A DNA stretch of 64,000 bases. Source: Palsa-892 sp035295845 (GTDB lineage Bacteria; Pseudomonadota; Alphaproteobacteria; Rhizobiales; Xanthobacteraceae). The position numbers and the translations under genes are program-made. The notes beneath the pieces were generated by a model. That model did no database searches. It saw only the letters and a program-made list of their open reading frames with translations, and was not told the DNA's origin. This document shows positions 34,862 through 43,152 of this stretch, one piece after another. The stretch spans positions 1 to 64,000 of the forward strand of contig DATGIF010000008.1 in the NCBI GenBank assembly GCA_035295845.1. Reading direction: 5' to 3'. The stretch's first letter is position 1; every line of letters begins with the position of its first letter.

Positions 34862-34879
34862 CTAGGAAGCGCGGTTCAA
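34862..34879 (-). promoter_or_regulatory. 18-nt element upstream of aroA, shared with rpsA
   Basis: CTAGGAAGCGCGGTTCAA on the plus strand, 17 of 18 identical to the copy upstream of rpsA and in the same orientation toward its gene, 37-54 nt before the aroA start. The site lies in the 91-nt divergent spacer shared with the TIGR02300 gene, and a TTGACA box on the opposite strand (34854-34859) overlaps its edge region. Confidence 0.5.
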
Positions 34880-34916
34880 TGGAGGCCCCTTTTTCAATAG
34901 CGCAGGAGCGATCGCC

Positions 34917-35336
34917 GTGGCGAAGCCCGAGCTTGGCACCAAGCGTGTCTGCGGAAACTGCGGGACGAAATTCTACGATCTCGCACGCGATCCGATTTTG
35001 TGCCCGAAATGCGGCACGGTCTACGAGGTGGTTGCGATTCCCGCGCGCGCGAGCGCGGCGAAGGCCGCAGCTGCCGCTCGCCCCGCCGTCGAGGAGGTGG
35101 AGCCGGCGCAGCCCGCGGGCGCGGAAGTGATCTCACTCGAGGAAGCGGCCGAGGCCGAAAGCAAGACGCAAACCGCCAAGGGAACGCCGCCCGATGCCGA
35201 GGGCGAGGATGAAGAGGTCGAGATCGCGAGCGACACGGAAGACGATACCACTTTCCTCGAACAGGACGAGGAAGAGTCCTCCGATGTTTCAGACCTGATC
35301 GGCGAAGGCATCGAGGAAAAAGAGGAGGAAAATTAA
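34917..35336 (+). CDS. TIGR02300-type conserved protein with N-terminal zinc ribbon and acidic tail
   Basis: A 139-residue protein of unknown function. The first 35 residues form a probable zinc ribbon (CGNCGTKFYDLARDP, then CPKCG; Cys at about 12, 15, 29 and 32), the pattern of the TIGR02300 family of alphaproteobacteria. The rest is low-complexity and very acidic, rich in Glu and Asp, ending IEEKEEEN. The GTG start at 34917 has AGGAG 8 nt upstream. It is divergent from aroA and followed by tRNA-Ala. A 7-bp hairpin (35371-35389) follows the stop. Confidence 0.8.
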   Translation: MAKPELGTKRVCGNCGTKFYDLARDPILCPKCGTVYEVVAIPARASAAKAAAAARPAVEEVEPAQPAGAEVISLEEAAEAESKTQTAKGTPPDAEGEDEEVEIASDTEDDTTFLEQDEEESSDVSDLIGEGIEEKEEEN

Positions 35337-35396
35337 TCGCCGTCCGCGATTATCGCGAAGCATCCTTTGACCGCCGCTGATCGCGGCGGCCGGAAC

Positions 35397-35472
<76 letters not shown>

Positions 35473-35516
35473 CCCCTTCCGTCTTTTTCACGTTTTGCCG
35501 CCGCGAATTGATCCCG

Positions 35517-35545
35517 CTTGCGGCACCCTCTGCATCTTCCCATAT
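35517..35545 (+). promoter_or_regulatory. Candidate RpoH (heat-shock sigma) promoter, copy 1, upstream of hsp20
   Basis: CTTG at 35517-35520, an 18-nt spacer and CCCATAT at 35539-35545. This fits the heat-shock sigma pattern (CTTG in the -35 region, CCCATnT-type -10). It is the first of two identical 29-nt copies. A transcript from it would carry the second copy in its 5' leader. Confidence 0.6.
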
Positions 35546-35574
35546 CTTGCGGCACCCTCTGCATCTTCCCATAT
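35546..35574 (+). promoter_or_regulatory. Candidate RpoH promoter, copy 2, upstream of hsp20
   Basis: The same 29-nt sequence repeated without a gap: CTTG at 35546-35549, an 18-nt spacer, CCCATAT at 35568-35574, then AAAGACC. The start of transcription would be near 35581, about 84 nt before the hsp20 ATG. The promoter call rests on box matches and on the heat-shock gene downstream. Confidence 0.65.
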
Positions 35575-35587
35575 AAAGACCTGAAGA

Positions 35588-35664
35588 GCGGCCGGTTGGC
35601 CGCGCTTCCGGGGCGCCACAAACCGGGCCCCGCAAAGTCGCTTTGCAAGAGGGCTTTGCGCGTC
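35588..35664 (+). promoter_or_regulatory. Structured hsp20 5' leader, possible RNA thermometer
   Basis: Three consecutive hairpins can form: GCGGCC/GGCCGC (35588-35603), CGGGGC/GCCCCG (35609-35632) and GCAAAG/CTTTGC with a TCG loop (35632-35646). The Shine-Dalgarno-like AAGAGGG (35647-35653) follows at once and is flanked by a second CTTTGC (35654-35659). GCAAAG could therefore pair with either copy, and pairing with the second would enclose the ribosome site in a loop. Rhizobial small heat-shock genes often carry ROSE-type thermometers; I cannot confirm a match to that family. Confidence 0.4.
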
Positions 35665-36093
35665 ATGTCGAAGATTCCTTCTCTTTCGAGTCCGTTTCTC
35701 CTCGGCTTCGAGGAAATCGAGCGGGCACTCGACCGGGTCGCGAAAGCGACCGACGGCTATCCGCCCTACAACATCGAGCGGCTGCCGCGCGAAGGCGCAC
35801 GGGCAGAGCGACTGCGAATTACCCTTGCGGTTGCGGGTTTTTCTCGCGGCGAACTCGAAGTCACAGTCGAGGAGAAAGAGCTGCGCATTCGCGGCCGGCA
35901 AAACGAGGTCGACCCGAAGCGTGTGTTCATCTACCGCGGCATCGCCGCGCGGCAGTTCCAGCGGGTGTTTCTGCTGGCCGACGGCATGCAGGTGGCGGGG
36001 GCCGATTTGCGAGATGGATTGCTTTCGATCGACCTCGAAAGACCAGAAACCGCGCGCGCCGTCCGGCACATCGACATCGTGTCGGGCGAGTGA
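35665..36093 (+). CDS. Hsp20 family small heat-shock protein
   Basis: A 142-residue IbpA-like chaperone that holds unfolding proteins. An N-terminal segment (SSPFLLGFEEIERALDRV, about 8-25) precedes the alpha-crystallin domain (about 36-135: PPYNIERLP, LAVAGFSRGELEVTVEEKEL, IYRGIAARQFQRVFLLADGM). The conserved ADLRDGLLSIDLERP is near the end. The ATG at 35665 is chosen; the open frame reaches 35518 but that part translates the promoter repeat. DUF1150 follows after 25 nt, presumably in the same heat-induced operon. Confidence 0.94.
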   Translation: MSKIPSLSSPFLLGFEEIERALDRVAKATDGYPPYNIERLPREGARAERLRITLAVAGFSRGELEVTVEEKELRIRGRQNEVDPKRVFIYRGIAARQFQRVFLLADGMQVAGADLRDGLLSIDLERPETARAVRHIDIVSGE

Positions 36094-36118
36094 ACGCGGA
36101 CGGAAAGGAGTACAGACC

Positions 36119-36382
36119 ATGACCGAGAACAAACACGAAGTTGCCGCCAAGCTCACGCCGGAAGCCTTCGCCGTGCTCGGCGGCGGGCAGATCGCCTATG
36201 TGCGGCCCGTTCGCTCCGAGGACGTGAAAACGCTGTTCCCGCAGGCGCCGCAGCTTGCGCCGGGAATGCAGTTCTTCGCGCTGCATGCGGCGGACGGCAC
36301 GCCCATTTTGCTCACCGACAGCCGCGAAGCCGCGATCGCCGGCGCCCGCGAGCAGGAACTCGATACGGTGAGCGTGCACTAA
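36119..36382 (+). CDS. DUF1150 family protein
   Basis: An 87-residue conserved alphaproteobacterial protein of unknown function, with no signal or membrane segment. The recognisable core is FAVLGGGQIAYVRPV (about 17-31), then LFPQAPQLAPGMQFFALHAADGTPILLTD. The start ATG at 36119 has a clear GGAAAGGAG ribosome site about 8 nt upstream. It sits directly after hsp20, a pairing I recall from other Hyphomicrobiales, so a role in the heat or envelope stress response is plausible but inferred from context only. Confidence 0.82.
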   Translation: MTENKHEVAAKLTPEAFAVLGGGQIAYVRPVRSEDVKTLFPQAPQLAPGMQFFALHAADGTPILLTDSREAAIAGAREQELDTVSVH

Positions 36383-36386
36383 GAAA

Positions 36387-36402
36387 GCCGCGCAAGCGCG
36401 GC
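36387..36402 (-). terminator. Hairpin between DUF1150 gene and ptsN, probable ptsN terminator
   Basis: GCCGCGC (36387-36393) and GCGCGGC (36396-36402) pair around a very short loop. On the minus strand the stem is followed by TTTCTT, fitting an intrinsic terminator for ptsN. It may also block readthrough from the hsp20 operon, although no T-run follows on the plus strand. Confidence 0.5.
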
Positions 36403-36412
36403 GAATTCGGCT

Positions 36413-36877
36413 TCACGCCGCATTCGTCGCCGGCGGCAGCGTCAAAATCCCATAGAGCGAACTTGCATCACGGGCATTGCGGAGCCTCTTCGCGACATTG
36501 GCGTCGCGCAGAAGCCGGGCGATGAGTGCAAGCGCCTTCAGATGATCGGCGCCCGCCGATTCGGGCGCCAACAGAAGAAAGGCGAGATCCACCGGCTCGC
36601 CATCGAGCGATTCGAAATCGATGGGTTTCTCGAGGCGCGCGAACAGCCCAAAAATCCGTTCGATTTTCGCAAGCTTGCCATGCGGAATCGCCACGCCATG
36701 GCCGATTCCCGTGGAGCCCAGCCGCTCGCGTTGCAGGAGCGTTTCGAAAATTGTCCGCTCGTCGCAGCCGGTGAGCTTCGCGGCCGCGGCCGAAATCTCC
36801 TGGATCATCTGCTTCTTGTTGCTGACCTTCAGCGACGGATAGATCGCTGCAGGCGCAAGCAGGTCGCTGAGCGGCAT
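36413..36877 (-). CDS. ptsN: PTS IIA-like nitrogen regulatory protein PtsN (EIIA-Ntr)
   Basis: A phosphocarrier of the nitrogen PTS (PtsP-NPr-EIIA-Ntr), which regulates potassium and nitrogen metabolism. The 154 residues carry the phosphorylated histidine at about 66 in GIGHGVAIPHGKL, preceded by ETLLQRERLGSTG, and DLAFLLLAPESAGADHLKALA later in the domain. It lies downstream of rpoN on the same strand as in most proteobacteria, but without the hpf gene normally between them. Confidence 0.95.
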   Translation of the reverse strand: MPLSDLLAPAAIYPSLKVSNKKQMIQEISAAAAKLTGCDERTIFETLLQRERLGSTGIGHGVAIPHGKLAKIERIFGLFARLEKPIDFESLDGEPVDLAFLLLAPESAGADHLKALALIARLLRDANVAKRLRNARDASSLYGILTLPPATNAA

Positions 36878-36997
36878 ATCATTGATCCGTATGGGGGTGC
36901 CGAATCCGTATCGCGATCAGTTCACGGAAGGCGCGGGACCATAGGGATCGGCTCTCGGGGGGTCAATGGGGTGGGTCGAAAAACGCGCGGGCGCGAA

Positions 36998-38545
36998 TCA
37001 ATCCGCCAACCTTGACGCCTGTTTCTCGCGGCGGCGCTGCACCGAAGACGGAATTCTCAGCGCTTCGCGGTACTTCGCCACGGTGCGCCGCGCAATGTCG
37101 ATGCCGGCTTCCTTCAGCCGCTGAACGATCGTGTCGTCGGAGAGAACATCGGCGGGAGCTTCGGCATCGATCATTTGCTTGATTCGGTGACGAACGGCTT
37201 CCGCCGAATGCGCTTCGCCGCCGTCGGCGGCGGCAATGGCGGAAGAAAAGAAATATTTCAATTCGAAGATGCCGCGGGGCGTCGCCATATATTTGTTCGC
37301 GGTCACGCGCGAGACGGTTGATTCGTGCATGCCGATGGCGTCGGCCACGATGCGCAGGTTCAGCGGCCGCAAATGCTGCACGCCATGCGCCAAAAAGGCA
37401 TCCTGCTGCCGCACGATCTCGGTCGAAACCTTCAGGATCGTGCGGGCGCGCTGATCGAGCGAACGGGTGAGCCAGGTCGCGGTCTGAAAACATTCGGTGA
37501 GAAAGGTTTTCTCTTTCTCGGTTTTCGCGGTTTTCGACACGCTCGCATAGTAGCTCTGGTTGACGAGCACGCGCGGCAGGGTGTCGGCGTTGAGCTCGAC
37601 ATTCCAGGAGCCGTCGGGCGCGGGTTTCACGAACACGTCCGGCACGATCGGCTGCACCACCCCGCCGCCGAAGACGAGGCCGGGTTTCGGGTTAAGGCGG
37701 CGAAGCTCGGCGATCATGTCGGCGAGGTCTTCCTCATCGACGCCGGTAATGCGCTTCAGGACGCTGAAGTCGCGCTTTGCCAGGAGGTCCAGATTCGCCA
37801 CGAGCGAGGCCATGGCCGGGTCGTAGCGGTCGCGCTCCTTGAGCTGGATCGTGAGGCACTCGGCGAGGTCGCGGGCGCAGACGCCGGCCGGATCGAAGGT
37901 TTGCAGGATTTCGAGCACCGCCCCGATCTCCGAAAGCGGCGCGCCGAGCTTTTCCGCGACCCCCGGCAGGTCGCCGCGCAAATATCCCGCCTCATCGACC
38001 GAATCGATCAGATGCTGGCCGATCATGCGCCGCGCGGGATCGGTGATCGTAAGCATAAGCTGGCGCGCGAGATGATCGGCCAGCGTGATCTCGGCCGAGA
38101 CGAAAGCCTCCAGATTATAGTCGTCATCCTGCCGACCGCCCGTTCCGACGGCCGCCCATTCCGAATAGCCGGGGCTTTCCGTGCGCGGCGGATGCGGCGC
38201 TTCGGCCGGGTCGTCGGAGAACGAATCCTCGAAGCCGCTCTCGAGCTGGCTTCCGCGGTCGGATGGATCGGCATCGAGCGGCTCCGCCGCACGCTCGTCG
38301 TCGCCGGATGGCTGGGCGCCGTCCGGCGCTTCCGATGATTCAGCGGCGGGGCTCGCCTCATCGCCGGCGCGGGGGCGTTCCGGATCGTCGATGCGCTCGA
38401 GCAGCGGATTTTGCTCGAGCTCGGCTTCGACATAGGCGGCAAGGTCGAGGTTCGAGAGCTGCAGAAGCTTGATCGCCTGCATCAATTGCGGCGTCATGAC
38501 GAGCGCTTGGCTCTGTCGAAGCTCGAGTTTCTGCGATAACGCCAT
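36998..38545 (-). CDS. rpoN: RNA polymerase sigma-54 factor
   Basis: The alternative sigma factor for nitrogen- and stress-related promoters that need an activator ATPase. The 515 residues begin with the Gln/Leu-rich region I (KLELRQSQALVMTPQLMQAI, about 6-25), followed by an acidic low-complexity region II (about 55-135). The core-binding region, the HTH (MHESTVSRVTANKYMATPRG) and the RpoN box ARRTVAKYRE at 485-494 complete it. It is 62 nt downstream of lptB, continuing the conserved lptCAB-rpoN block. Confidence 0.97.
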   Translation of the reverse strand: MALSQKLELRQSQALVMTPQLMQAIKLLQLSNLDLAAYVEAELEQNPLLERIDDPERPRAGDEASPAAESSEAPDGAQPSGDDERAAEPLDADPSDRGSQLESGFEDSFSDDPAEAPHPPRTESPGYSEWAAVGTGGRQDDDYNLEAFVSAEITLADHLARQLMLTITDPARRMIGQHLIDSVDEAGYLRGDLPGVAEKLGAPLSEIGAVLEILQTFDPAGVCARDLAECLTIQLKERDRYDPAMASLVANLDLLAKRDFSVLKRITGVDEEDLADMIAELRRLNPKPGLVFGGGVVQPIVPDVFVKPAPDGSWNVELNADTLPRVLVNQSYYASVSKTAKTEKEKTFLTECFQTATWLTRSLDQRARTILKVSTEIVRQQDAFLAHGVQHLRPLNLRIVADAIGMHESTVSRVTANKYMATPRGIFELKYFFSSAIAAADGGEAHSAEAVRHRIKQMIDAEAPADVLSDDTIVQRLKEAGIDIARRTVAKYREALRIPSSVQRRREKQASRLAD

Positions 38546-38607
38546 CAGCTCTTGCCGGGTTTGCGGCTCCGTTTCGGTTTAACGTTGCACACGGAATTTA
38601 ACCCAGA

Positions 38608-39687
<1,080 letters not shown>

Positions 39688-39739
39688 AACCCTATGGCAA
39701 TGATGGGATGAATTGTTGGTTACGCCGGGGCGGGAAGGC

Positions 39740-40456
39740 CTATTGCGGCGGAGTTTGTTGCGTTTGACCCTTTTGCGAATTGCCCTTTTTTGTCTCGGCG
39801 TCCTTGTCCTTGGCGCTGCTCGGGATGAATAGGCCCTGCACCCTTCCTGGCTTTCCTTGGCTGCCCGCCTCCATGCGCGCCTGGCTCGTGCTGAGATTGA
39901 CGATCAACCGATCGCCCTTCATCACATTCGGCCCTTGTGAGACGACGACGTTGCCGAACAGCGTCACCGTGTTCAGCTTCATGTCGAAGTCGGCGCGATC
40001 GCCGGTGGCTTTCTGGTCCTTGCTTATGACGATGACGCCGCCGAGCGCTTCGAGGCGGCGGATGCGTTGCTGCACATTATTTTCGGTTGTCGATGCCTTG
40101 GGCGCGGCCGCGGATTTCGTGTCGCTCGCGGTACCGCCCGAATTCTTGGAGGCGTCCTTCACTTCGCCTTCGTAATAAACCTTCAGCTCCGGACAGCGCA
40201 TGTTGGTGTCGCCCTGCTGGACGTAGACATTCCCGGAAAAGATCGCGAGCTTGTCCTTGTCGTGAACCTCGAGGCGATTGGCGTCGATCTTCACCGGCTC
40301 GTTTTTATTGCGGGCAAAGCCTTGCAGGGCGTTCGGCATGGTCGAATCCTGCGCGGCCGGCGCCGGATTCGTCTGCGCGGCGGCGGCGAGCGCGGATGCG
40401 GCGAGCACAAGGCCCGCCCATAGGAGCTGCAAGCAAAGGGTGCGGAATCTCATCAT
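39740..40456 (-). CDS. lptA: Lipopolysaccharide transport periplasmic protein LptA
   Basis: The periplasmic bridge protein for LPS. The 238 residues start with a signal peptide (MMRFRTLCLQLLWAGLVLAA, cleavage probably near AAAAQ at about 28). The OstA-like beta-jellyroll follows (VKIDANRLEVHDKDKLAIFSGNV, then GDTNMRCPELKVYYEG). A Ser/Lys linker and a second half contain VTLFGNVVVSQGPNVMKGDRLIV. The tail is Gln/Lys-rich. Its ATG overlaps the lptC stop (ATGA). Confidence 0.92.
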   Translation of the reverse strand: MMRFRTLCLQLLWAGLVLAASALAAAAQTNPAPAAQDSTMPNALQGFARNKNEPVKIDANRLEVHDKDKLAIFSGNVYVQQGDTNMRCPELKVYYEGEVKDASKNSGGTASDTKSAAAPKASTTENNVQQRIRRLEALGGVIVISKDQKATGDRADFDMKLNTVTLFGNVVVSQGPNVMKGDRLIVNLSTSQARMEAGSQGKPGRVQGLFIPSSAKDKDAETKKGNSQKGQTQQTPPQ

Positions 40457-41166
40457 TGCGTTGCTGCCGGCGTTTTGTCGGCGCCCTGGTTCACCCGCAA
40501 AATCATCGTCACGCCGCTGTCAAAGACGATGAGCTTGCCCTGGTCGAACACTTCCATTCGATTTCCATGCAGGCTTCCTTCCTTGAAGAAAAGGTCGACG
40601 GGGCTTTCCGAAATCAGATGGCCTTTTTTCGGCTCGATCAGAGCCTCGCTCAACTGGCCGCTCTGGCCGTCGGTCGAATGAAAATCGATGCCGTCGAAGA
40701 TCCGCATCTGCTCCGCCTTGCTGTCATAGACCCCCGACTTCGCGTTGAGGATCATGTTGCCGCGGCCGCCGAGATCGAATTGTCCGACGATTTTCGAAAG
40801 CTCGATCACGCTCGGCTTGGTCAGATCCTGCGAAGCGCCTTCGGCGCTGACCGTGTAGGGGCGCCCGTCGCGGCTGAAGCCCTTGAGCTTGGGCGCGTCC
40901 ATCGTGAGCTTCGTGCCCGAGATCGTGACGCGGCCAAGTTCGATCGGCAGCCCATTCGTAAAGCGCAAGGGATCGATCCAGGTCCACAGGACGACAAGGA
41001 CAAGGCCGGTGCCCGCCAGGATGGGAAGCGCCTTGCGCAGAAAATTCACCCGCCGGCTGTGACGGAGCGCGACCCCGAACGCCGCCTTGCGACGGAGCGA
41101 AAGATCCCGGTCCTCGGCGAAGGTGGTCGCCTCGGCGAGATTATGCACGGTCGAAGGTCGGCTCAT
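40453..41166 (-). CDS. lptC: LPS export ABC transporter periplasmic protein LptC
   Basis: A single-pass inner-membrane protein that passes LPS from LptB2FG to LptA. The 237 residues have an N-terminal cytoplasmic stretch, a membrane helix at about 47-65 (ILAGTGLVLVVLWTWIDPL), and the LptC beta-jellyroll with VTISGTKLTMDAPKLKGFSRDG and VYDSKAEQMRIFDGIDFHSTDG. It is coupled to lptA by a 4-nt overlap and lies 120 nt downstream of rnd. Confidence 0.92.
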   Translation of the reverse strand: MSRPSTVHNLAEATTFAEDRDLSLRRKAAFGVALRHSRRVNFLRKALPILAGTGLVLVVLWTWIDPLRFTNGLPIELGRVTISGTKLTMDAPKLKGFSRDGRPYTVSAEGASQDLTKPSVIELSKIVGQFDLGGRGNMILNAKSGVYDSKAEQMRIFDGIDFHSTDGQSGQLSEALIEPKKGHLISESPVDLFFKEGSLHGNRMEVFDQGKLIVFDSGVTMILRVNQGADKTPAATQ

Positions 41167-41286
41167 GGACGGTCGCCATCCGGGCTTCGCTTGGCTGGCA
41201 ATTGCGGCTTTCCGGCGGACTCACGATTTCCGCGATTTTCGGTGTATTTCGACAATGGCGCGAAGCGCCCTGGGCCACAAGCCGCT

Positions 41287-41898
41287 TCAATGGGCGAATA
41301 TATCCTCTTCCGCCCAGCCGCCGAGGTCGAGCTCAACGCGCGTCGGCAAAAAGCCAAAACAGGCTTCGGCGAGACGCTTGCGGTTCTCGCGCTGAAGCAT
41401 CAGGTCGAGCCGCTCCTTCAACGCGTGAAGATGGATCACGTCGGCGGCGGCATAGGCGAGCTGCGCATCGGTGAGGTTCGGGGCGCCCCAATCCGAACTC
41501 TGCTGCTGCTTGGAAAGCTCAACGCCGAGGAGTTCGCGCACGAGATCCTTGAGGCCATGCTTGTCGGTGTAGGTGCGCACAAGCTTGGAGGCGATCTTGG
41601 TGCAATAGACCGGACCCGCCATGACGCCGTAGGCCGTGTAGAGCACGGCGAGATCGAAGCGGGCGAAATGAAAGAGCTTCAACTTGTTCGGATCCGACAG
41701 AAGCCGGACGAGATTGGGGCTCGCGACCTTCCCCGCCGGAATTTGCACGATGTCGGCGGAGCCGTCGCCGGGCGAGAGCTGGACCACGCACAGGCGATCG
41801 CGGCTGGGGTTGAGCCCCAGCGTCTCGGTATCGATCGCAACTACGGCGCCGTAGGCCGACAGATCAGGCAGGTCGCCGCGATGGTAGCGGATGGTCAT
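41287..41898 (-). CDS. Ribonuclease D-like 3'-5' exonuclease (short form)
   Basis: A 203-residue DEDD-family exonuclease consisting of the catalytic domain alone; E. coli RNase D is about 375 residues with HRDC domains. The acidic motifs are visible: VAIDTETLGLNP (about 20-31), the second Asp in LFHFARFDLAVL (about 75-86), and the third motif YAAADVIHLHALKERL (about 157-172), so it should be active in RNA 3' trimming. Short RNase D proteins next to lptC are known in alphaproteobacteria. tRNA-Leu is encoded 59 nt upstream on the same strand. Confidence 0.9.
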   Translation of the reverse strand: MTIRYHRGDLPDLSAYGAVVAIDTETLGLNPSRDRLCVVQLSPGDGSADIVQIPAGKVASPNLVRLLSDPNKLKLFHFARFDLAVLYTAYGVMAGPVYCTKIASKLVRTYTDKHGLKDLVRELLGVELSKQQQSSDWGAPNLTDAQLAYAAADVIHLHALKERLDLMLQRENRKRLAEACFGFLPTRVELDLGGWAEEDIFAH

Positions 41899-41957
41899 CG
41901 AGATTGATCGGTTGGACGAAGATGCGCGCGGAAACTAGCGCATCGCGGTTAAGAAAT

Positions 41958-42042
41958 TGGTGCCCAGGAGAGGACTCGAACCTCCACGGCTTTCACCACT
42001 GGTACCTGAAACCAGCGCGTCTACCAATTCCGCCACCTGGGC
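41958..42042 (-). tRNA. tRNA-Leu (anticodon CAG)
   Basis: An 85-nt class II tRNA read on the minus strand, starting GCCCAGGTGGCGGAATTGG and ending with an encoded CCA. The acceptor stem GCCCAGG pairs with CCTGGGC. The anticodon stem CTGGT/ACCAG encloses the loop TTCAGGT with anticodon CAG. The long variable arm (GTGGTGAAAGCCGT) is typical of leucine tRNAs. The T-arm GAGGTTCGAGTCCTC is intact. Confidence 0.96.
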
Positions 42043-42052
42043 TTGGGGCGCT

Positions 42053-42081
42053 AGGTAGGGCGCGGCCTTCCCGCTTGTCAA
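42053..42081 (-). promoter_or_regulatory. Sigma-70-type promoter for tRNA-Leu
   Basis: On the minus strand a consensus TTGACA (42081-42076), a 17-nt spacer and CTACCT (42058-42053) stand about 11 nt before the tRNA 5' end. Box quality, spacing and position all fit a stable-RNA promoter. Confidence 0.65.
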
Positions 42082-42171
42082 TTGAGCCGGCGGAAATTCG
42101 AACGCTTTACGCAAGCGCAACCATCGAGTATCGCTCGCCCCAGCCACGCCTCGTATCCCGCGCGATCCATC

Positions 42172-43143
42172 ATGATGACTGAAACGCCAGCCGACGGTCT
42201 CGTCACGATTTACGGGGGCTCGGGCTTCATCGGCCGCCATCTCGTGCGGGCGCTTGCCCAGCGCGGATGGCGCATCCGGGTGGCGGTGCGGCGGCCGGAT
42301 CTTGCGTTCTATCTGCAGCCGCTCGGCCGCGTCGGCCAGATCCACGCGGTGCAGGCAAACCTCCGCTATCCGGATTCGGTGAAGCGGGCGGCGGAAGGAT
42401 CGGAGGCGATCGTTAATCTCGTCGGCATTTTGCATCAACGCGGCCCGCAATCCTTCGAGGCGGTGCAGGCGGAAGGCGCCGGTGCCGTCGCCAAGGCGGC
42501 GGCGGAAGCGGGTGCGCGGCTCGTGCATGTTTCGGCGATCGGCGCCGATGCGCGCTCCGAATCGGACTATGCGCGCACCAAGGCGCTCGGCGAAAAAGCC
42601 GCCTCCTCGGCGGTGCCGGAAGCCGTGATCCTGCGGCCCTCGATCGTGTTCGGCCCGGAGGATGATTTCTTCAACCGCTTTGCCGCGCTCGCCCGCTTCC
42701 TGCCGGCGCTGCCCTTGATCGGCGGCGGCGAGACGCGCTTCCAGCCGATCTTTGTCGGCGATGTGGCGGCCGCGATCGCGGCCGCCGTCGAGGGCCGCGC
42801 GAAGCCGGCCACGACCTATGAGCTCGGCGGGCCGGAGGTGAAGACGTTCCGCGAGCTCATGCAGCTCATGCTCCGCGAAATCGGCCGTGAGCGCTTGCTC
42901 CTGCCGCTGCCGTTCGGGCTCGCGCGGCTGCAAGCGTTCTTTTTGGAATTCCTGCCGAACCCGCCGCTCACGCGCGATCAGGTTCTGCTTTTGGAGAAGG
43001 ACAATGTCGTCTCCGCCAAGGCCGAACGTGACGGCCGCACGCTGAAGGGCCTTGGCGTTGCGCCGACGACGCTTGAAGCGGTGCTGCCGAGCTACCTCTG
43101 GCGCTTCCGCAAAACCGGTCAGTATGCGCGCAGCGAGGCTTGA
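42172..43143 (+). CDS. Complex I NDUFA9-subunit-family NAD(P)-binding protein
   Basis: A 323-residue extended/atypical SDR protein. The Rossmann motif is VTIYGGSGFIGRHLVRAL (about 11-28). Further family features are AVRRPDLAFYLQPLGRVGQI, IVNLVGIL, HVSAIGADARSESDYARTKALGE (about 123-145) and ILRPSIVFGPEDDFFNRFA. This is the NDUFA9-like group found in alphaproteobacteria and as an accessory subunit of mitochondrial complex I. Whether it binds complex I here is inferred. Two adjacent ATGs (42172, 42175) are possible starts. It is divergent from tRNA-Leu and convergent with uppP. Confidence 0.88.
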   Translation: MMTETPADGLVTIYGGSGFIGRHLVRALAQRGWRIRVAVRRPDLAFYLQPLGRVGQIHAVQANLRYPDSVKRAAEGSEAIVNLVGILHQRGPQSFEAVQAEGAGAVAKAAAEAGARLVHVSAIGADARSESDYARTKALGEKAASSAVPEAVILRPSIVFGPEDDFFNRFAALARFLPALPLIGGGETRFQPIFVGDVAAAIAAAVEGRAKPATTYELGGPEVKTFRELMQLMLREIGRERLLLPLPFGLARLQAFFLEFLPNPPLTRDQVLLLEKDNVVSAKAERDGRTLKGLGVAPTTLEAVLPSYLWRFRKTGQYARSEA

Positions 43144-43152
43144 ACGGGGCCT

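Larger units (their letters stand above)
35517..35574. repeat. Perfect 29-bp tandem direct repeat (two copies)
   Basis: Two adjacent, identical 29-nt units begin CTTGCGGCACC and end CTTCCCATAT. The unit borders coincide with the -35 and -10 boxes of a heat-shock-type promoter, so the duplication copies one whole promoter. No third copy is present on either side. Confidence 0.95.

Noticed and set aside
35371..35389. 7-bp hairpin before tRNA-Ala as a terminator
   Set aside because: Stem is good but no T-run follows; not listed as a separate feature.
35517..35574. Possible CRISPR repeat
   Set aside because: The two copies are directly adjacent with no spacer and there are no cas genes.
35518..35664. 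N-terminal extension of hsp20 through the repeat
   Set aside because: The stretch translates the promoter duplication and leader; homologous Hsp20 proteins begin at the ATG at 35665.
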